Below are positions 6,772 through 14,456 of a stretch of DNA of 26,207 bases, one piece after another. The DNA is from Sphaerochaeta sp. UBA5849 (lineage in GTDB: Bacteria; Spirochaetota; Spirochaetia; Sphaerochaetales; Sphaerochaetaceae): assembly GCA_002432715.1 (NCBI GenBank), contig DJGJ01000073.1, forward strand, positions 62,139-88,345. The letters are read 5' to 3'. The notes under the pieces are model-generated. The model had not been told where the DNA came from. It did no database searches and saw only the letters and a list, made by a program, of their open reading frames with translations. Numbering within the stretch: the first letter of the stretch is position 1; each line of letters starts with the position of its first letter. Position numbers and translations under genes: made by a program.

Positions 6772-9120
6772 TCAAAGCATAACATACGTCTTGCCCATCC
6801 CCCCATCCTCAGGCATGGCGAAACGGAAGTCTTGGACCGAGCGATGCTTTTTCAGATAGCCTGCGATACCTTTGCTCAAGATGCCGTCACCGTATCCATG
6901 GATGATGGAAAACATGCTCATGCCATGAACCAATGCACTTTCAATCTGCTGGTCCAAGAGTCGCAAGGCCTCTTCGAGGATCATGCCCCTGACATCGAGC
7001 ACCAACTTGGGTTCGGGTGCACTGCTCTGAAAAAGCACCGATACTTTCTGCTCCACACGTTTGGGCAAAAAAAGCTGGGAAGCAGGGAGGGTCATGCGCA
7101 TGGTGCCGATAGCGACGACAAAACTGTTCTTGCCCTTCTTTTCCAATATCCTGCCTTCCCGCTTTGCACTGCCGCACAGTACATCCATCCCCACTTCCAA
7201 TTGCTGTGCAGCGTCAGGTTTCAAGTACTCGATCTCATCTTCGAATTGCTGCAGCTGTTCCTGCTGTTCCTCCAACTTCTGTGAAAGGCTTTCAATATAG
7301 GTTTTCACCTGCTTGGTCTTCTCTTTGGTCAGTTCCCCGGTTCGAAGCTCGGCAACAAGATTTTCCAGCTCCTTGCGCTTCTTGTACATGAACCGGGCCA
7401 GCTCGGTGGACTGCTCCTCTTTGAGTTGGGCCTCGCGCTGCTTGATCCTCAACTCCTTCAACTGCATCGCTTTCACTTCGCTTTGCAGTGCCAGATACCG
7501 CTTATGCATGGCGTTTTCCTGTTGTTCAAGATCGCGCCTCTTCGCTTCCAGGTCCTTGATTATCGTTCCAATCTGTACAGCCTCGCTGCCCAGGTATTGT
7601 TCCGCCATGGACAAAACCTGTTGCGGAAGTTTCATCTTCCGGGCGGTATCAAGGGCATGGCTTTCACCAGGAAGCCCCTGGATGATCCTGAAGGTGGGCA
7701 CATGAGAGTTCTCGTCGAACTCCATGGAAGCATTGATCACTTCCTTTTTGGCGTAGGCGAACTGCTTGAGCACCCCATGGTGGCTGGTAACCAAAGTCAA
7801 CGCTGCTTTTTGCAGGCAATACTCCAACGTTGCCCTCGCTATCGCCGAACCTTCAACCGGATCGGTTCCGCTTCCCAGCTCATCCATGATCACCAACGAA
7901 CGTTCAGTCATATGGGAGAGCACATACGCGATTTGCTTCATGTGGCCGCTGAAGGTGGAGAGCTCCTGCTCAATGGACTGCTCATCGCCGATATCGGTGA
8001 ACACATCATCGAAAATCGGCAGGGTGCTGCCCTCTTGTGCTGGAATATAGCCGCAAAATTGATTGAGCAATGCAAACAATCCGACCGTCTTGATGGTGAC
8101 GGTCTTGCCTCCCGCATTCGGCCCGCTGATAACCACCGCCTTGATCTGTGAATCCAATTGCATGGTGATGGGAACGACCTTCTTTCCAAGCAGCGGGTGA
8201 CGGGCCTTGAGCAAGGTGCAGTGGGACTTGGTCAAATCAGTACGGCAGCATTGCATCTGCAGCGCCCACTCTGCGATGGACAGCCGCGCATCAGTCCGGC
8301 CCACCCGCTGTGCAAGGTCGGCAAGTTCCTTCCGGCAGGAAGCAACTTCGTCATTGAGCTGTTTCAAGATCTTGGCAATCTCAATGAGAATCTGGTTCTG
8401 TGCCATGACTACCGAGTTATTCATCTCCACCAAGGGATAGGGTTCCATGAAGACTGTGTTGCCGGTTGCCGAACTGCTGGTGATGAAGCCCTGCACACCG
8501 GCCCTGCGGTCACTGCGCACCGGTATTACCAGCCGTCCATCCCGAAGGGCTTCCTGGTCTGTCTGCACTACTTCCTTATTGTTGTGGATGAATTGGCTGC
8601 AATATCGTGAACGTTCATTCTTGCGGACTTCAACTTCCTTTCGCAGGTGTCTCAACGCCGGATGGGACTCCTTGACCTGAGCCGACTCGTCGAGCACCTC
8701 AAGAATATGGGCGCCGACCTGCCTCAACGTTGCATCGAATGAATCTCCCATCAAGTCCTTCACGCATGCAAACGTTATTCCATCCTCAAGAGCCTGATTG
8801 CAAAACTCCTGTAAAAGTTCTGCATTGGCAATATAGTGGGCGATATCCACCAAATCATTGCCTTCCAACGCCTTGATCGGATTGTTGATGATCTGCAGGG
8901 AAGCCTTGATCGATGGAAATGTCTGAAGCGAACCTCCCAAAGAAGCACCAAGCAGCTTGATGAAGCCTGCAATTTCTTCCTGCCGACTGCAAAGCGCTTC
9001 ATGCTCGGTCAAAAACGGAAGATGAAGCAAACAATCCCGTCCTTCCTCCGAGCGCGCATGCGCCTCTATCTGTGCAACCACCTGGTGAAAACCCAGTTCT
9101 TCAATACTCTTCTGATTCAT
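6772..9120 (-). CDS. mutS2: Endonuclease MutS2 (MutS-family ATPase with Smr domain)
   Basis: MutS2 proteins act on branched DNA and suppress recombination; in Bacillus a homologue also splits collided ribosomes. The 782-residue protein has the family order: N-terminal MutS core and clamp helices (about 1-310), ABC-type ATPase with Walker A GPNAGGKT (about 330) and Walker B/D-loop IMDELGSGTDPVEG (about 410), a long coiled coil (about 510-630), a KOW-like segment, and a C-terminal Smr domain (about 700-782) with LDVRGM and IHGYGDG. The mismatch-recognition domain I of MutS is absent, as expected. The ATG at 9120 (MNQKSIEELGF) lies inside the end of rsgA, overlapping by 20 bp with no strong ribosome site, so translation is probably coupled to rsgA. 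Confidence 0.95.
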   Translation of the reverse strand: MNQKSIEELGFHQVVAQIEAHARSEEGRDCLLHLPFLTEHEALCSRQEEIAGFIKLLGASLGGSLQTFPSIKASLQIINNPIKALEGNDLVDIAHYIANAELLQEFCNQALEDGITFACVKDLMGDSFDATLRQVGAHILEVLDESAQVKESHPALRHLRKEVEVRKNERSRYCSQFIHNNKEVVQTDQEALRDGRLVIPVRSDRRAGVQGFITSSSATGNTVFMEPYPLVEMNNSVVMAQNQILIEIAKILKQLNDEVASCRKELADLAQRVGRTDARLSIAEWALQMQCCRTDLTKSHCTLLKARHPLLGKKVVPITMQLDSQIKAVVISGPNAGGKTVTIKTVGLFALLNQFCGYIPAQEGSTLPIFDDVFTDIGDEQSIEQELSTFSGHMKQIAYVLSHMTERSLVIMDELGSGTDPVEGSAIARATLEYCLQKAALTLVTSHHGVLKQFAYAKKEVINASMEFDENSHVPTFRIIQGLPGESHALDTARKMKLPQQVLSMAEQYLGSEAVQIGTIIKDLEAKRRDLEQQENAMHKRYLALQSEVKAMQLKELRIKQREAQLKEEQSTELARFMYKKRKELENLVAELRTGELTKEKTKQVKTYIESLSQKLEEQQEQLQQFEDEIEYLKPDAAQQLEVGMDVLCGSAKREGRILEKKGKNSFVVAIGTMRMTLPASQLFLPKRVEQKVSVLFQSSAPEPKLVLDVRGMILEEALRLLDQQIESALVHGMSMFSIIHGYGDGILSKGIAGYLKKHRSVQDFRFAMPEDGGMGKTYVML

Positions 9121-10075
9121 CCTTATCCATTCTCGTACGCCAGGAATTCGACCGGTCACTCTTGCCCGCCCATACGGGAGTCTTGTCGTCAAGGGAGGCA
9201 AGCATCCTCAAGTAACTCTCATACCGGTCGTAGTGGATCTCATCCGCTTCAACCGCCTCTTTCACCTTGCAACCCGGTTCATCCTGATGCAGGCACATCT
9301 CATATTCGCAGTGCTCGGCATACCGGGCAAACTCGACGAATGCCTTTTGCAAGGCAGCCTTATCCCGATGGGGCACCTGTATTTCACGAACCCCGGGAGT
9401 GTCGACCACCGTAAACGTAGGGCCGCTTATCAAGAGCGAATGGTTGGTGGTATGCCTTCCGCGGTTATACTTTTCACACACTTCGCTGGTACGCTGATCG
9501 CTGCCCAACAGCGTGTTGATCAAGGTCGACTTGCCCACCCCGCTCTGGCCGACGAAGGCAACGGTTTTCCCTTCCAGCTCCTGGTACAGCTTTTCGATGT
9601 TCTCACCTGTCTTGGCGCTCACCCCAAGTACCTTGTAGCCAAGCGTCTTGTAGAGCTTGAACCGCTCGAACTCATCCTCGGTAAGCAGAAAATCACACTT
9701 GTTCATGACAATCATGACATCGACATCCTGGCAGCAGGCGATGACACGATCAATGAACCGGGGCCTGAACGGAGGGGTGTCGGCACTGGTTACACAGACA
9801 ATCAGATCCATATTGGCGACAACGGTCTGGTTGCAGCCGCCTTTTGCATTCCACCGTTGAAAACTGTTGCGCCTCGGAAGTCGGTCGAGGATCAACCCCT
9901 CATTGGCATTGGTGGGAACAAAGCTGACCATATCCCCCACGGCAAGCGGGTTGTATTCGTCAGTGATTTGGGAAAGCTGCTTGCCCTTGATGCGGCACAA
10001 ATAAGAAACATCTTTCTCCTCAACCGTATAGATATTGTTGATTCCCCTGCAAACCAGGCCGGCATGTTGCTCCAT
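9101..10075 (-). CDS. rsgA: Ribosome small-subunit GTPase RsgA
   Basis: RsgA is a circularly permuted GTPase that helps late maturation of the 30S subunit. The order of motifs shows the permutation: an N-terminal OB fold (about 1-75), then G4 NKCD (125-128), then the P-loop GQSGVGKS (176-183), then G3 DTPG (225-228). A C-terminal zinc site follows: C256-x4-C261-x-H263-x5-C269. At 324 residues it has normal length. The ATG at 10075 is chosen over one 10 codons upstream because GGGGAG lies five bases before it and the predicted transcript starts between the two. It leads a two-gene unit with mutS2, which begins inside its last 20 bp. Confidence 0.95.
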   Translation of the reverse strand: MEQHAGLVCRGINNIYTVEEKDVSYLCRIKGKQLSQITDEYNPLAVGDMVSFVPTNANEGLILDRLPRRNSFQRWNAKGGCNQTVVANMDLIVCVTSADTPPFRPRFIDRVIACCQDVDVMIVMNKCDFLLTEDEFERFKLYKTLGYKVLGVSAKTGENIEKLYQELEGKTVAFVGQSGVGKSTLINTLLGSDQRTSEVCEKYNRGRHTTNHSLLISGPTFTVVDTPGVREIQVPHRDKAALQKAFVEFARYAEHCEYEMCLHQDEPGCKVKEAVEADEIHYDRYESYLRMLASLDDKTPVWAGKSDRSNSWRTRMDKDESEEY

Positions 10076-10092
10076 ATGTACTCCCCGAATGT

Positions 10093-10121
10093 ACTGTATC
10101 CACAAAACCTTCTCTTGACAA
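10093..10121 (-). promoter_or_regulatory. rsgA-mutS2 promoter
   Basis: TTGTCA (10121-10116) and TACAGT (10098-10093), 17 bp apart, matching 5 and 4 of 6 bases. The start would be near 10086, leaving a leader of about 11 bases that still contains GGGGAG. The -35 overlaps the -35 of the divergent promoter. Confidence 0.6.
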
Positions 10122-10142
10122 CCTAAGCATATTTGATACTGT
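10115..10142 (+). promoter_or_regulatory. Promoter of the pentapeptide-repeat gene
   Basis: A perfect TTGACA (10115-10120) and TACTGT (10137-10142), 16 bp apart. Six bases separate the -10 from the ATG at 10149, so the predicted start is the A of that ATG. The -35 occupies the same bases as the -35 of the rsgA promoter read on the other strand. Confidence 0.6.
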
Positions 10143-10148
10143 TAAGCT

Positions 10149-10727
10149 ATGTTCAATTTCATGACCTGCGCACACCCAGGGTGCCGCACCTATATCTGTG
10201 AGGACGGACCGTTTTGTTTTCGACACTCGCCCAATCAAGAGGAACTCCAATCACGGTGCATCCAGTTGCTGCAAAGTGAATCAAGCATGGTTGATTTCTC
10301 CCTTACAGGCAGTGAATTCGAGGACTTGAAACTCCCCAAGAAAGAGATCATTGCATCCAACCTGGCATGGTGCACCTTTCGCAACGTAGATTTTTCCCAT
10401 ACCACGCTGATCAATACCTTTTTTGATTTCTGCTTGTTCGATCATTGCACTTTCAACGGCATCCTGAGTCGATACACTGTCTTTTCCGGCAGCAAGATGA
10501 TCGATTGCAACTTCTCGGGCTCGATCATCATCCATACCAACTTTTGCGGTGTGGATACATATCGCTGCAATTTCAACGACTGCGACCTGTATTTTTCCAC
10601 CTTCAACTCAAGTTACCTCAGGGATACCTCCTTTGAGGATTGCAACCTGAAAAAAGCCGACTTCTTACACACCGACCAGAGGCGTGTCTCGCTCCGTTAT
10701 TCCAACTATGAGGAGACCCGCCATTGA
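10149..10727 (+). CDS. Pentapeptide-repeat protein with Cys/His N-terminal motif
   Basis: A 192-residue protein with two parts. Residues 7-26 hold C7-x4-C12-x10-C23-x2-H26 (plus C17), which looks like a small metal-binding knuckle. From about residue 48 to 185 it consists of repeats with a central Phe or Leu every five residues (for example FEDLKL, CTFRNVDFSHTTL, CNFSGSII, CNFNDCDLYFSTF, DCNLKKADF), the pattern that folds into a right-handed square helix. Repeats are rich in Cys and Phe. Members of this fold have many roles, including binding DNA gyrase; no specific function can be read here. The ATG has no ribosome site and the promoter places the message start on it. The stop overlaps the TTG start of the next gene. 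Confidence 0.85.
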   Translation: MFNFMTCAHPGCRTYICEDGPFCFRHSPNQEELQSRCIQLLQSESSMVDFSLTGSEFEDLKLPKKEIIASNLAWCTFRNVDFSHTTLINTFFDFCLFDHCTFNGILSRYTVFSGSKMIDCNFSGSIIIHTNFCGVDTYRCNFNDCDLYFSTFNSSYLRDTSFEDCNLKKADFLHTDQRRVSLRYSNYEETRH

Positions 10728-11338
10728 AATTGAACATATATCAGCACTTTTCCGTAGTGGGTTTCTGCAACACCTATCTGGTTGCGTCCAAGAAGCACGG
10801 CGAAGCGTTGCTGATCGACCCCGGTCATGTCGACCTGGAACTGATCAATCTCATCGAATCGAACAACTACAAACTCAAGCACGTTCTCTTGACCCACCGC
10901 CATCTCTCCCATAGGGAAGGGTTGGGAACCTTGCATAAGATTTATGACATCAGCGTGCATGGATCATCCTTCAGCTCATACGATTTTGCCTATCAGGCGG
11001 TTGAGGATCGGCAGATTCTGAACCTGTGCGATATGGAAATTGAAGTCATTCATGTTCCCGGCCATTCGCTTGACAGCATGGTCTATAAAATCGACCATGC
11101 ACTGTTCACCGGCGACACCTTGATGTGTGGAAGAATTGGATCTACGCCCGGCTACCGGGAGCAAACACTGTTGATCAATTCAATCAACCAGCGACTGATG
11201 GGCTTGGATGAGAACTCCCTCATTTTCCCCGGTCATGGGACTGCAACAAAAATCCGCATCGAGCGGATGTTCAATCACGACTTGTTGCAGTTGGGAACGA
11301 TCCAGACCGAACGCGAGCAATGGAGGGACGAGGAGTAG
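10724..11338 (+). CDS. Metallo-beta-lactamase-fold hydrolase with altered HxHxDH motif
   Basis: A 204-residue protein of the glyoxalase II-like branch of the MBL fold. It shows strand-loop LLIDPG (about 29-34), motif 2 as T-H-R-H-L-S-H-R-E-G, motif 3 VPGHSLDS, motif 4 FTGDTL and motif 5 FPGHG. In motif 2 the usual HxHxDH has Ser where the metal-2 Asp belongs; the codon is TCC. Hydrolysis with two metals may therefore be altered or lost. It starts with TTG at 10724, overlapping the TGA of the preceding gene and preceded by AGGAG eight bases upstream, so it is translationally coupled to the pentapeptide gene. Its last 68 bp run opposite the end of the pseudouridine synthase gene. Confidence 0.88.
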   Translation: MKLNIYQHFSVVGFCNTYLVASKKHGEALLIDPGHVDLELINLIESNNYKLKHVLLTHRHLSHREGLGTLHKIYDISVHGSSFSSYDFAYQAVEDRQILNLCDMEIEVIHVPGHSLDSMVYKIDHALFTGDTLMCGRIGSTPGYREQTLLINSINQRLMGLDENSLIFPGHGTATKIRIERMFNHDLLQLGTIQTEREQWRDEE

Positions 11339-12260
11339 AAGCAAGCAGGGTCCTGAATCGCTCGGGCATCGGTGCGACAAAGCGAATGCGTTTCCCGCTT
11401 GAAGGACTGGAAACCTCAAGGATGAGTGCATGCAGCATCAGCGTCAAGCCTTCCGGCTTCCCATAGAGCGGATCGCCGAGCAGCGGGTGCCCGATGGACT
11501 TGAAATGCACTCTGATTTGATGGGTTCGTCCCGTAAACAATTCAATGCGAACCAGCGCGAAATCCCGATATTGCCTGAGTACGGTAAAGTCGGACCGAGC
11601 CTCCCTGCCCTCATCGGAGCTGCAGATGGTGTATTTTTTCCGGTCATTGGCGTCACGCTTGAGGTTTGCCCTGATGGATCCTGTTTTCTCCTTGAAAACA
11701 CCCTTGGCAAGGGCTATGTATATCTTACGTGTCGTCCGGTCCTTGAATTGCTGGCTCAAATTCCGATGGCTTTGACGATTGCGGGCAATCACCAAAACCC
11801 CGCTGGTATCCTTGTCCAGACGATGGACGATACCCGGACGCAGGGCAAGGTCGAAATCCATTTCATCGTCCTCAAGCGATGGGGAGAAATCCTGGCCGTA
11901 CCGGAACAGCAGCGCATTGACCAGGGTATGCTCATGATTGCCTGCCGCCGGATGCACAACCATGCCCTGTTCCTTGTTGATGACGAGCATATCCTGGTCC
12001 TCGTAGAGCACATGCAGCAAAATATCCTCTGCAACAATGCCCTCAAAGCACTCCTCGCAGTAGTGCACCTCGATTGCATCCCCTTCCTTGACCAAGCGAC
12101 TTTTTTTTACCGGTTTGCCATTGAGGAAAAATTGGGTCTTTTCGTCGGATAGCTGCGAACGGGAAACACTTTCTTGTTGTGAGGCTGTATACGCATCGAT
12201 TCGTTTCGGCTCCTGGATTGCACCAACAACCAACTTGAGCGTTTTTTCTTGGGTCGCCAT
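11271..12260 (-). CDS. RluA/RluD-family pseudouridine synthase
   Basis: Converts specific uridines in ribosomal RNA (or tRNA) to pseudouridine. The 329-residue protein has an N-terminal S4-like RNA-binding region (about 15-75, with FFLNGKPVKKSRLVKEGD) and the catalytic domain with HRLDKDTSG (about 141-149; the Asp after Leu is the catalytic residue), then KIYIALAKG and GRTHQIRVH. This is the RluD/RluC type of layout, but which uridine is modified cannot be told. The ATG at 12260 shares one base with the stop of the gene before it. About 20 residues past the conserved RIRFVAPMPERFRTLL end are a Ser/Arg-rich tail, encoded largely in the overlap with the convergent MBL gene. Confidence 0.92.
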   Translation of the reverse strand: MATQEKTLKLVVGAIQEPKRIDAYTASQQESVSRSQLSDEKTQFFLNGKPVKKSRLVKEGDAIEVHYCEECFEGIVAEDILLHVLYEDQDMLVINKEQGMVVHPAAGNHEHTLVNALLFRYGQDFSPSLEDDEMDFDLALRPGIVHRLDKDTSGVLVIARNRQSHRNLSQQFKDRTTRKIYIALAKGVFKEKTGSIRANLKRDANDRKKYTICSSDEGREARSDFTVLRQYRDFALVRIELFTGRTHQIRVHFKSIGHPLLGDPLYGKPEGLTLMLHALILEVSSPSSGKRIRFVAPMPERFRTLLASTPRPSIARVRSGSFPTATSRD

Positions 12261-12592
12261 CACCTGTCCCCCATCTCGCCGATGATGAAATCGGCTATGC
12301 TGATGCCCAAAGACAGCGATGCTGCGATTCCACCCTGCACCAGAAACGATTGCAACTCACTGCCCGGAGGGGGAACCAAATTGGTTTTCCGGGCGGCCGA
12401 GTACACCAGCATTGCAACAGGCAAGGTAATCACAAGCGATCCAAGAAACAAGGTCTCCGCGCGGCGAAGCTTGTAGGTGAAGAGAGGAAACTCATCCTTC
12501 TCATACGGAACGTAGTCCTTCAGCGGCTCGGCGGCCAGCGGCAGGGAGGCACACAATACAACCAAGCAAAGTGTAAGAACGAATTTTTGCAT
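12260..12592 (-). CDS. Small membrane protein with signal peptide, unknown function
   Basis: I do not recognise the family. The 110-residue product has a clear Sec signal (MQKFVLTLCLVVLCASLPLAA, cleavage likely after the A-x-A-like stretch near residue 21). Two hydrophobic segments follow: LFLGSLVITLPVAMLVYSAA (about 49-68) and a weaker one near 85-105 ending ADFIIGEMGDR. The short segment between the signal and first helix is charged and aromatic (YVPYEKDEFPLFTYKLRR). It probably sits in the inner membrane. The ATG at 12592 overlaps the yggS stop and its own stop overlaps the pseudouridine synthase start (TGATG at both joints), so it is tightly coupled in the operon. Confidence 0.75.
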   Translation of the reverse strand: MQKFVLTLCLVVLCASLPLAAEPLKDYVPYEKDEFPLFTYKLRRAETLFLGSLVITLPVAMLVYSAARKTNLVPPPGSELQSFLVQGGIAASLSLGISIADFIIGEMGDR

Positions 12593-13278
12593 CACCCTTC
12601 CCTTTTTCCGAACAGGCGGGTACCAACCCGTATAAGCGTGGAACCTTCAGCAATGGCATACTTGAAATCAGAGCTCATTCCCATGCTCAGCACGGAGAAA
12701 TCAAGATGGGGGAATCGCTGTTTTGCACGAATGGAGGTTGTGCGCAACAACGAGAAAGACCGGCGTATCTCCTTCTCATTGCCCAAGAGGGGACCGATGG
12801 TCATCAAGCCTTGCACCTTGAGCTTGGAAAAGCAGGCTATCTCATCCAAGGCATGGAACAATGCATCTTCGTTTTCAAAACCACTCTTGCTCTCTTCAGG
12901 AGCAGTTTTCAACTCCAGGAGGATGGGAACAGGCTTGGAAGCGAGTGTTTCGAGTTTCTGTGCCAGCATGAGCGAATCAACACTATCGATCCCATCGAAA
13001 AGTTCAAGAGCTTTTTTCGCCTTGTTTGATTGCAGATGACCGATCAGATGTATGTTCATGCCATCCGGGCGCAAAAGAGGCAGCTTCTGCTCTGCTTCCT
13101 GTACGCGATTCTCGCCGAACAGCATCTGGCCGCACGAATAAAGCTCCTGCATAGCCGCAAACGGATGGGTCTTGCTCACCGCCATCAAGGTGATTTCAGA
13201 AGGATTTCTTCCATAGGCGAGCGCTGCATTTTCCAGTTCTGCCAGCAGCTCTTGGTGGTTCTTCTGTAAATCAGTCAC
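12592..13278 (-). CDS. YggS-type PLP homeostasis protein
   Basis: YggS/PLPBP proteins carry pyridoxal phosphate on a conserved lysine and buffer the cofactor and amino-acid pools; they have no proven enzyme activity. The protein has the alanine-racemase N-domain (TIM barrel) pattern: LMAVSKTHPF with the PLP lysine near residue 35, FGENRVQEAEQK, NIHLIGHLQSNKAKKAL, VQGLMTIGPL, LSMGMSSDFKYAIAEGSTLIRVGTRLFG at the end. Choosing the GTG at 13278 gives 228 residues, the usual size, and it has AGGAG 11 bases upstream. An in-frame ATG at 13332 would add 18 residues that overlap the preceding gene. It overlaps that gene by 8 bp. Confidence 0.92.
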   Translation of the reverse strand: MTDLQKNHQELLAELENAALAYGRNPSEITLMAVSKTHPFAAMQELYSCGQMLFGENRVQEAEQKLPLLRPDGMNIHLIGHLQSNKAKKALELFDGIDSVDSLMLAQKLETLASKPVPILLELKTAPEESKSGFENEDALFHALDEIACFSKLKVQGLMTIGPLLGNEKEIRRSFSLLRTTSIRAKQRFPHLDFSVLSMGMSSDFKYAIAEGSTLIRVGTRLFGKREG

Positions 13279-14068
13279 GTTTTGTATGTCTCCTCGTAAA
13301 TGCCTTGCGTAGCTGCCTCCACTCTTTTGCATGCTGTTTCAGGTTCTCAAACTGAAGGCGTTTTTCTTCATTGGAACTGGTGATCGACGGGAATGCATCC
13401 AATATTCTCCGTGATGCTGAATCAAAACGCAACTTCAGTTCCTCAAGTTCTTCATCCAGCCGGAGTGCAAGCTGTTCCAGATGCTTGTTGCCGGAAAGTT
13501 TGAGCAGACCAAGCCGCTCCTCGATTTCCTTTGCTTTCTGCCTGAAGTCACCAAGCTGCTTTTGGAAGGCGGCCATCTGGAAAACGGAGCTGGTGGCATC
13601 GATGCTGACAACCACCACGATTGCGGTGGACAACGTATTGAGAAGACGAGGCTCCATGCTTTGAATCACTTCCGATACGAATGGATGTATGCCGTAGATC
13701 ACGAGCAATCCCAAGAGACCGAACAAGGTTGAGTTGAGCAGGCAAACCCTGCCGTGAAGATTGAAGCGATACGTACTGTAATCCCACAATTTTGCGTTGA
13801 ACAGGCGTTCAAGCAAATAGCTTGTCACATACTCGAGCATGCTGGTCAGGATGAAGGTAAGGACAAAAACAAGAAGCGGATGGGTGGTCTTGTTTTGGAA
13901 AAGCAGCAGGATGATCAGTGAACCAAAGCCGTAGATCGGCAGATACGGGCCATGCAGGAATCCACGGTTGACCAGCCGCTTTTCATAGAAAGAGCAGTAG
14001 AGCACCTCTATAATATACCCAATGACAGCGTAGCAAAAGAAATAACAGATGAGCAGATCTAATTGCAT
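13271..14068 (-). CDS. CmpB-like membrane protein ('putative ABC transporter permease' family)
   Basis: A 265-residue protein matching the family that Pfam calls ABC_trans_CmpB, whose link to ABC transport is by name only. The N-terminal two-thirds hold about five membrane helices with the family's conserved blocks: YIIEVLYCSFYEKRLVNRGFLHGPYLPIYGFG, LEYVTSYLLERLF, and LWDYSTYRFNLHGRVCLLNSTLFGLLG. The last 100 residues (about 165-260) form a charged coiled coil, probably in the cytoplasm. The ATG at 14068 has GAGG seven bases upstream. It is the first gene of the operon with yggS, the small membrane protein and the pseudouridine synthase; a good promoter lies just before it. Confidence 0.85.
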   Translation of the reverse strand: MQLDLLICYFFCYAVIGYIIEVLYCSFYEKRLVNRGFLHGPYLPIYGFGSLIILLLFQNKTTHPLLVFVLTFILTSMLEYVTSYLLERLFNAKLWDYSTYRFNLHGRVCLLNSTLFGLLGLLVIYGIHPFVSEVIQSMEPRLLNTLSTAIVVVVSIDATSSVFQMAAFQKQLGDFRQKAKEIEERLGLLKLSGNKHLEQLALRLDEELEELKLRFDSASRRILDAFPSITSSNEEKRLQFENLKQHAKEWRQLRKAFTRRHTKRD

Positions 14069-14087
14069 TGCCAAACCTCGCTAGGAC

Positions 14088-14116
14088 ACTATACCCAATC
14101 TCAAACAGAGAGGCAA
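14088..14116 (-). promoter_or_regulatory. Promoter of the CmpB-like/yggS operon
   Basis: TTGCCT (14116-14111) and TATAGT (14093-14088), 17 bp apart, with 4 and 5 of 6 consensus matches. It gives a leader of about 13 bases. It starts nine bases after the T-run of the tRNA terminator on the same strand, so the operon is insulated from tRNA transcription. Confidence 0.6.
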
Positions 14117-14124
14117 CGTCATAC

Positions 14125-14150
14125 AACAAAAAACGTACCCGAAGGTACGT
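14125..14150 (-). terminator. Rho-independent terminator of tRNA-Val
   Basis: On the minus strand a perfect 7-bp stem ACGTACC/GGTACGT closes a TTCG loop (UUCG, an exceptionally stable RNA tetraloop) and is followed by a run of six T. It begins three bases after the mature 3' end of the tRNA. Confidence 0.92.
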
Positions 14151-14153
14151 TGA

Positions 14154-14225
14154 TGACCGGAGAGGGATTTGAACCCCCGACCAGTTGCGTGTAAGGCAAC
14201 CGCTCTCCCGCTGAGCTATCCGGCC
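14154..14225 (-). tRNA. tRNA-Val(UAC)
   Basis: A 72-base tRNA. The acceptor arms GGCCGGA and TCCGGTC pair fully with one G-U, followed by discriminator A. The D arm is GCTC/GAGC, the anticodon stem GTTGC/GCAAC encloses the loop CTTACAC with anticodon TAC, and the T arm holds GGTTCAAAT. TAC reads GUA and, by wobble, other valine codons. The CCA end is not encoded. It has its own promoter and terminator and is transcribed alone. Confidence 0.96.
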
Positions 14226-14235
14226 GACGAAAGTG

Positions 14236-14265
14236 AACGTATCATAAAGGTTGAAGTGATGTCAA
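14236..14265 (-). promoter_or_regulatory. tRNA-Val promoter
   Basis: A perfect TTGACA (14265-14260) and TACGTT (14241-14236) are 18 bp apart, with a TG one base before the -10 (extended -10). The start would lie about four bases before the mature tRNA. The 190 bases upstream to 14456 contain no gene or hairpin I can support. Confidence 0.5.
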
Positions 14266-14456
14266 CCGCCTAGAGTCAATTGTCTGCAATGGGCTTGGAT
14301 GAAGCTGTGGCCGATGCATGACAGGTTCAAGGAGATGGAAACCACAACCTCCCCTCTTGCCGGACAGGAAGAGAAAAGCGCGCAAAGCAGCCAAGCAGAC
14401 GAATCCAATGCTCCCCTTCAGCCTTGAGAACATCGAGCTTATGTGTTGCAAGAATC

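Noticed and set aside
14266..14456. Minus-strand reading frame of about 69 codons between guaB and the tRNA promoter
   Set aside because: It starts with TTG without a convincing ribosome site, runs into the tRNA promoter and has no recognisable family. I see no hairpin or gene there that I can support.
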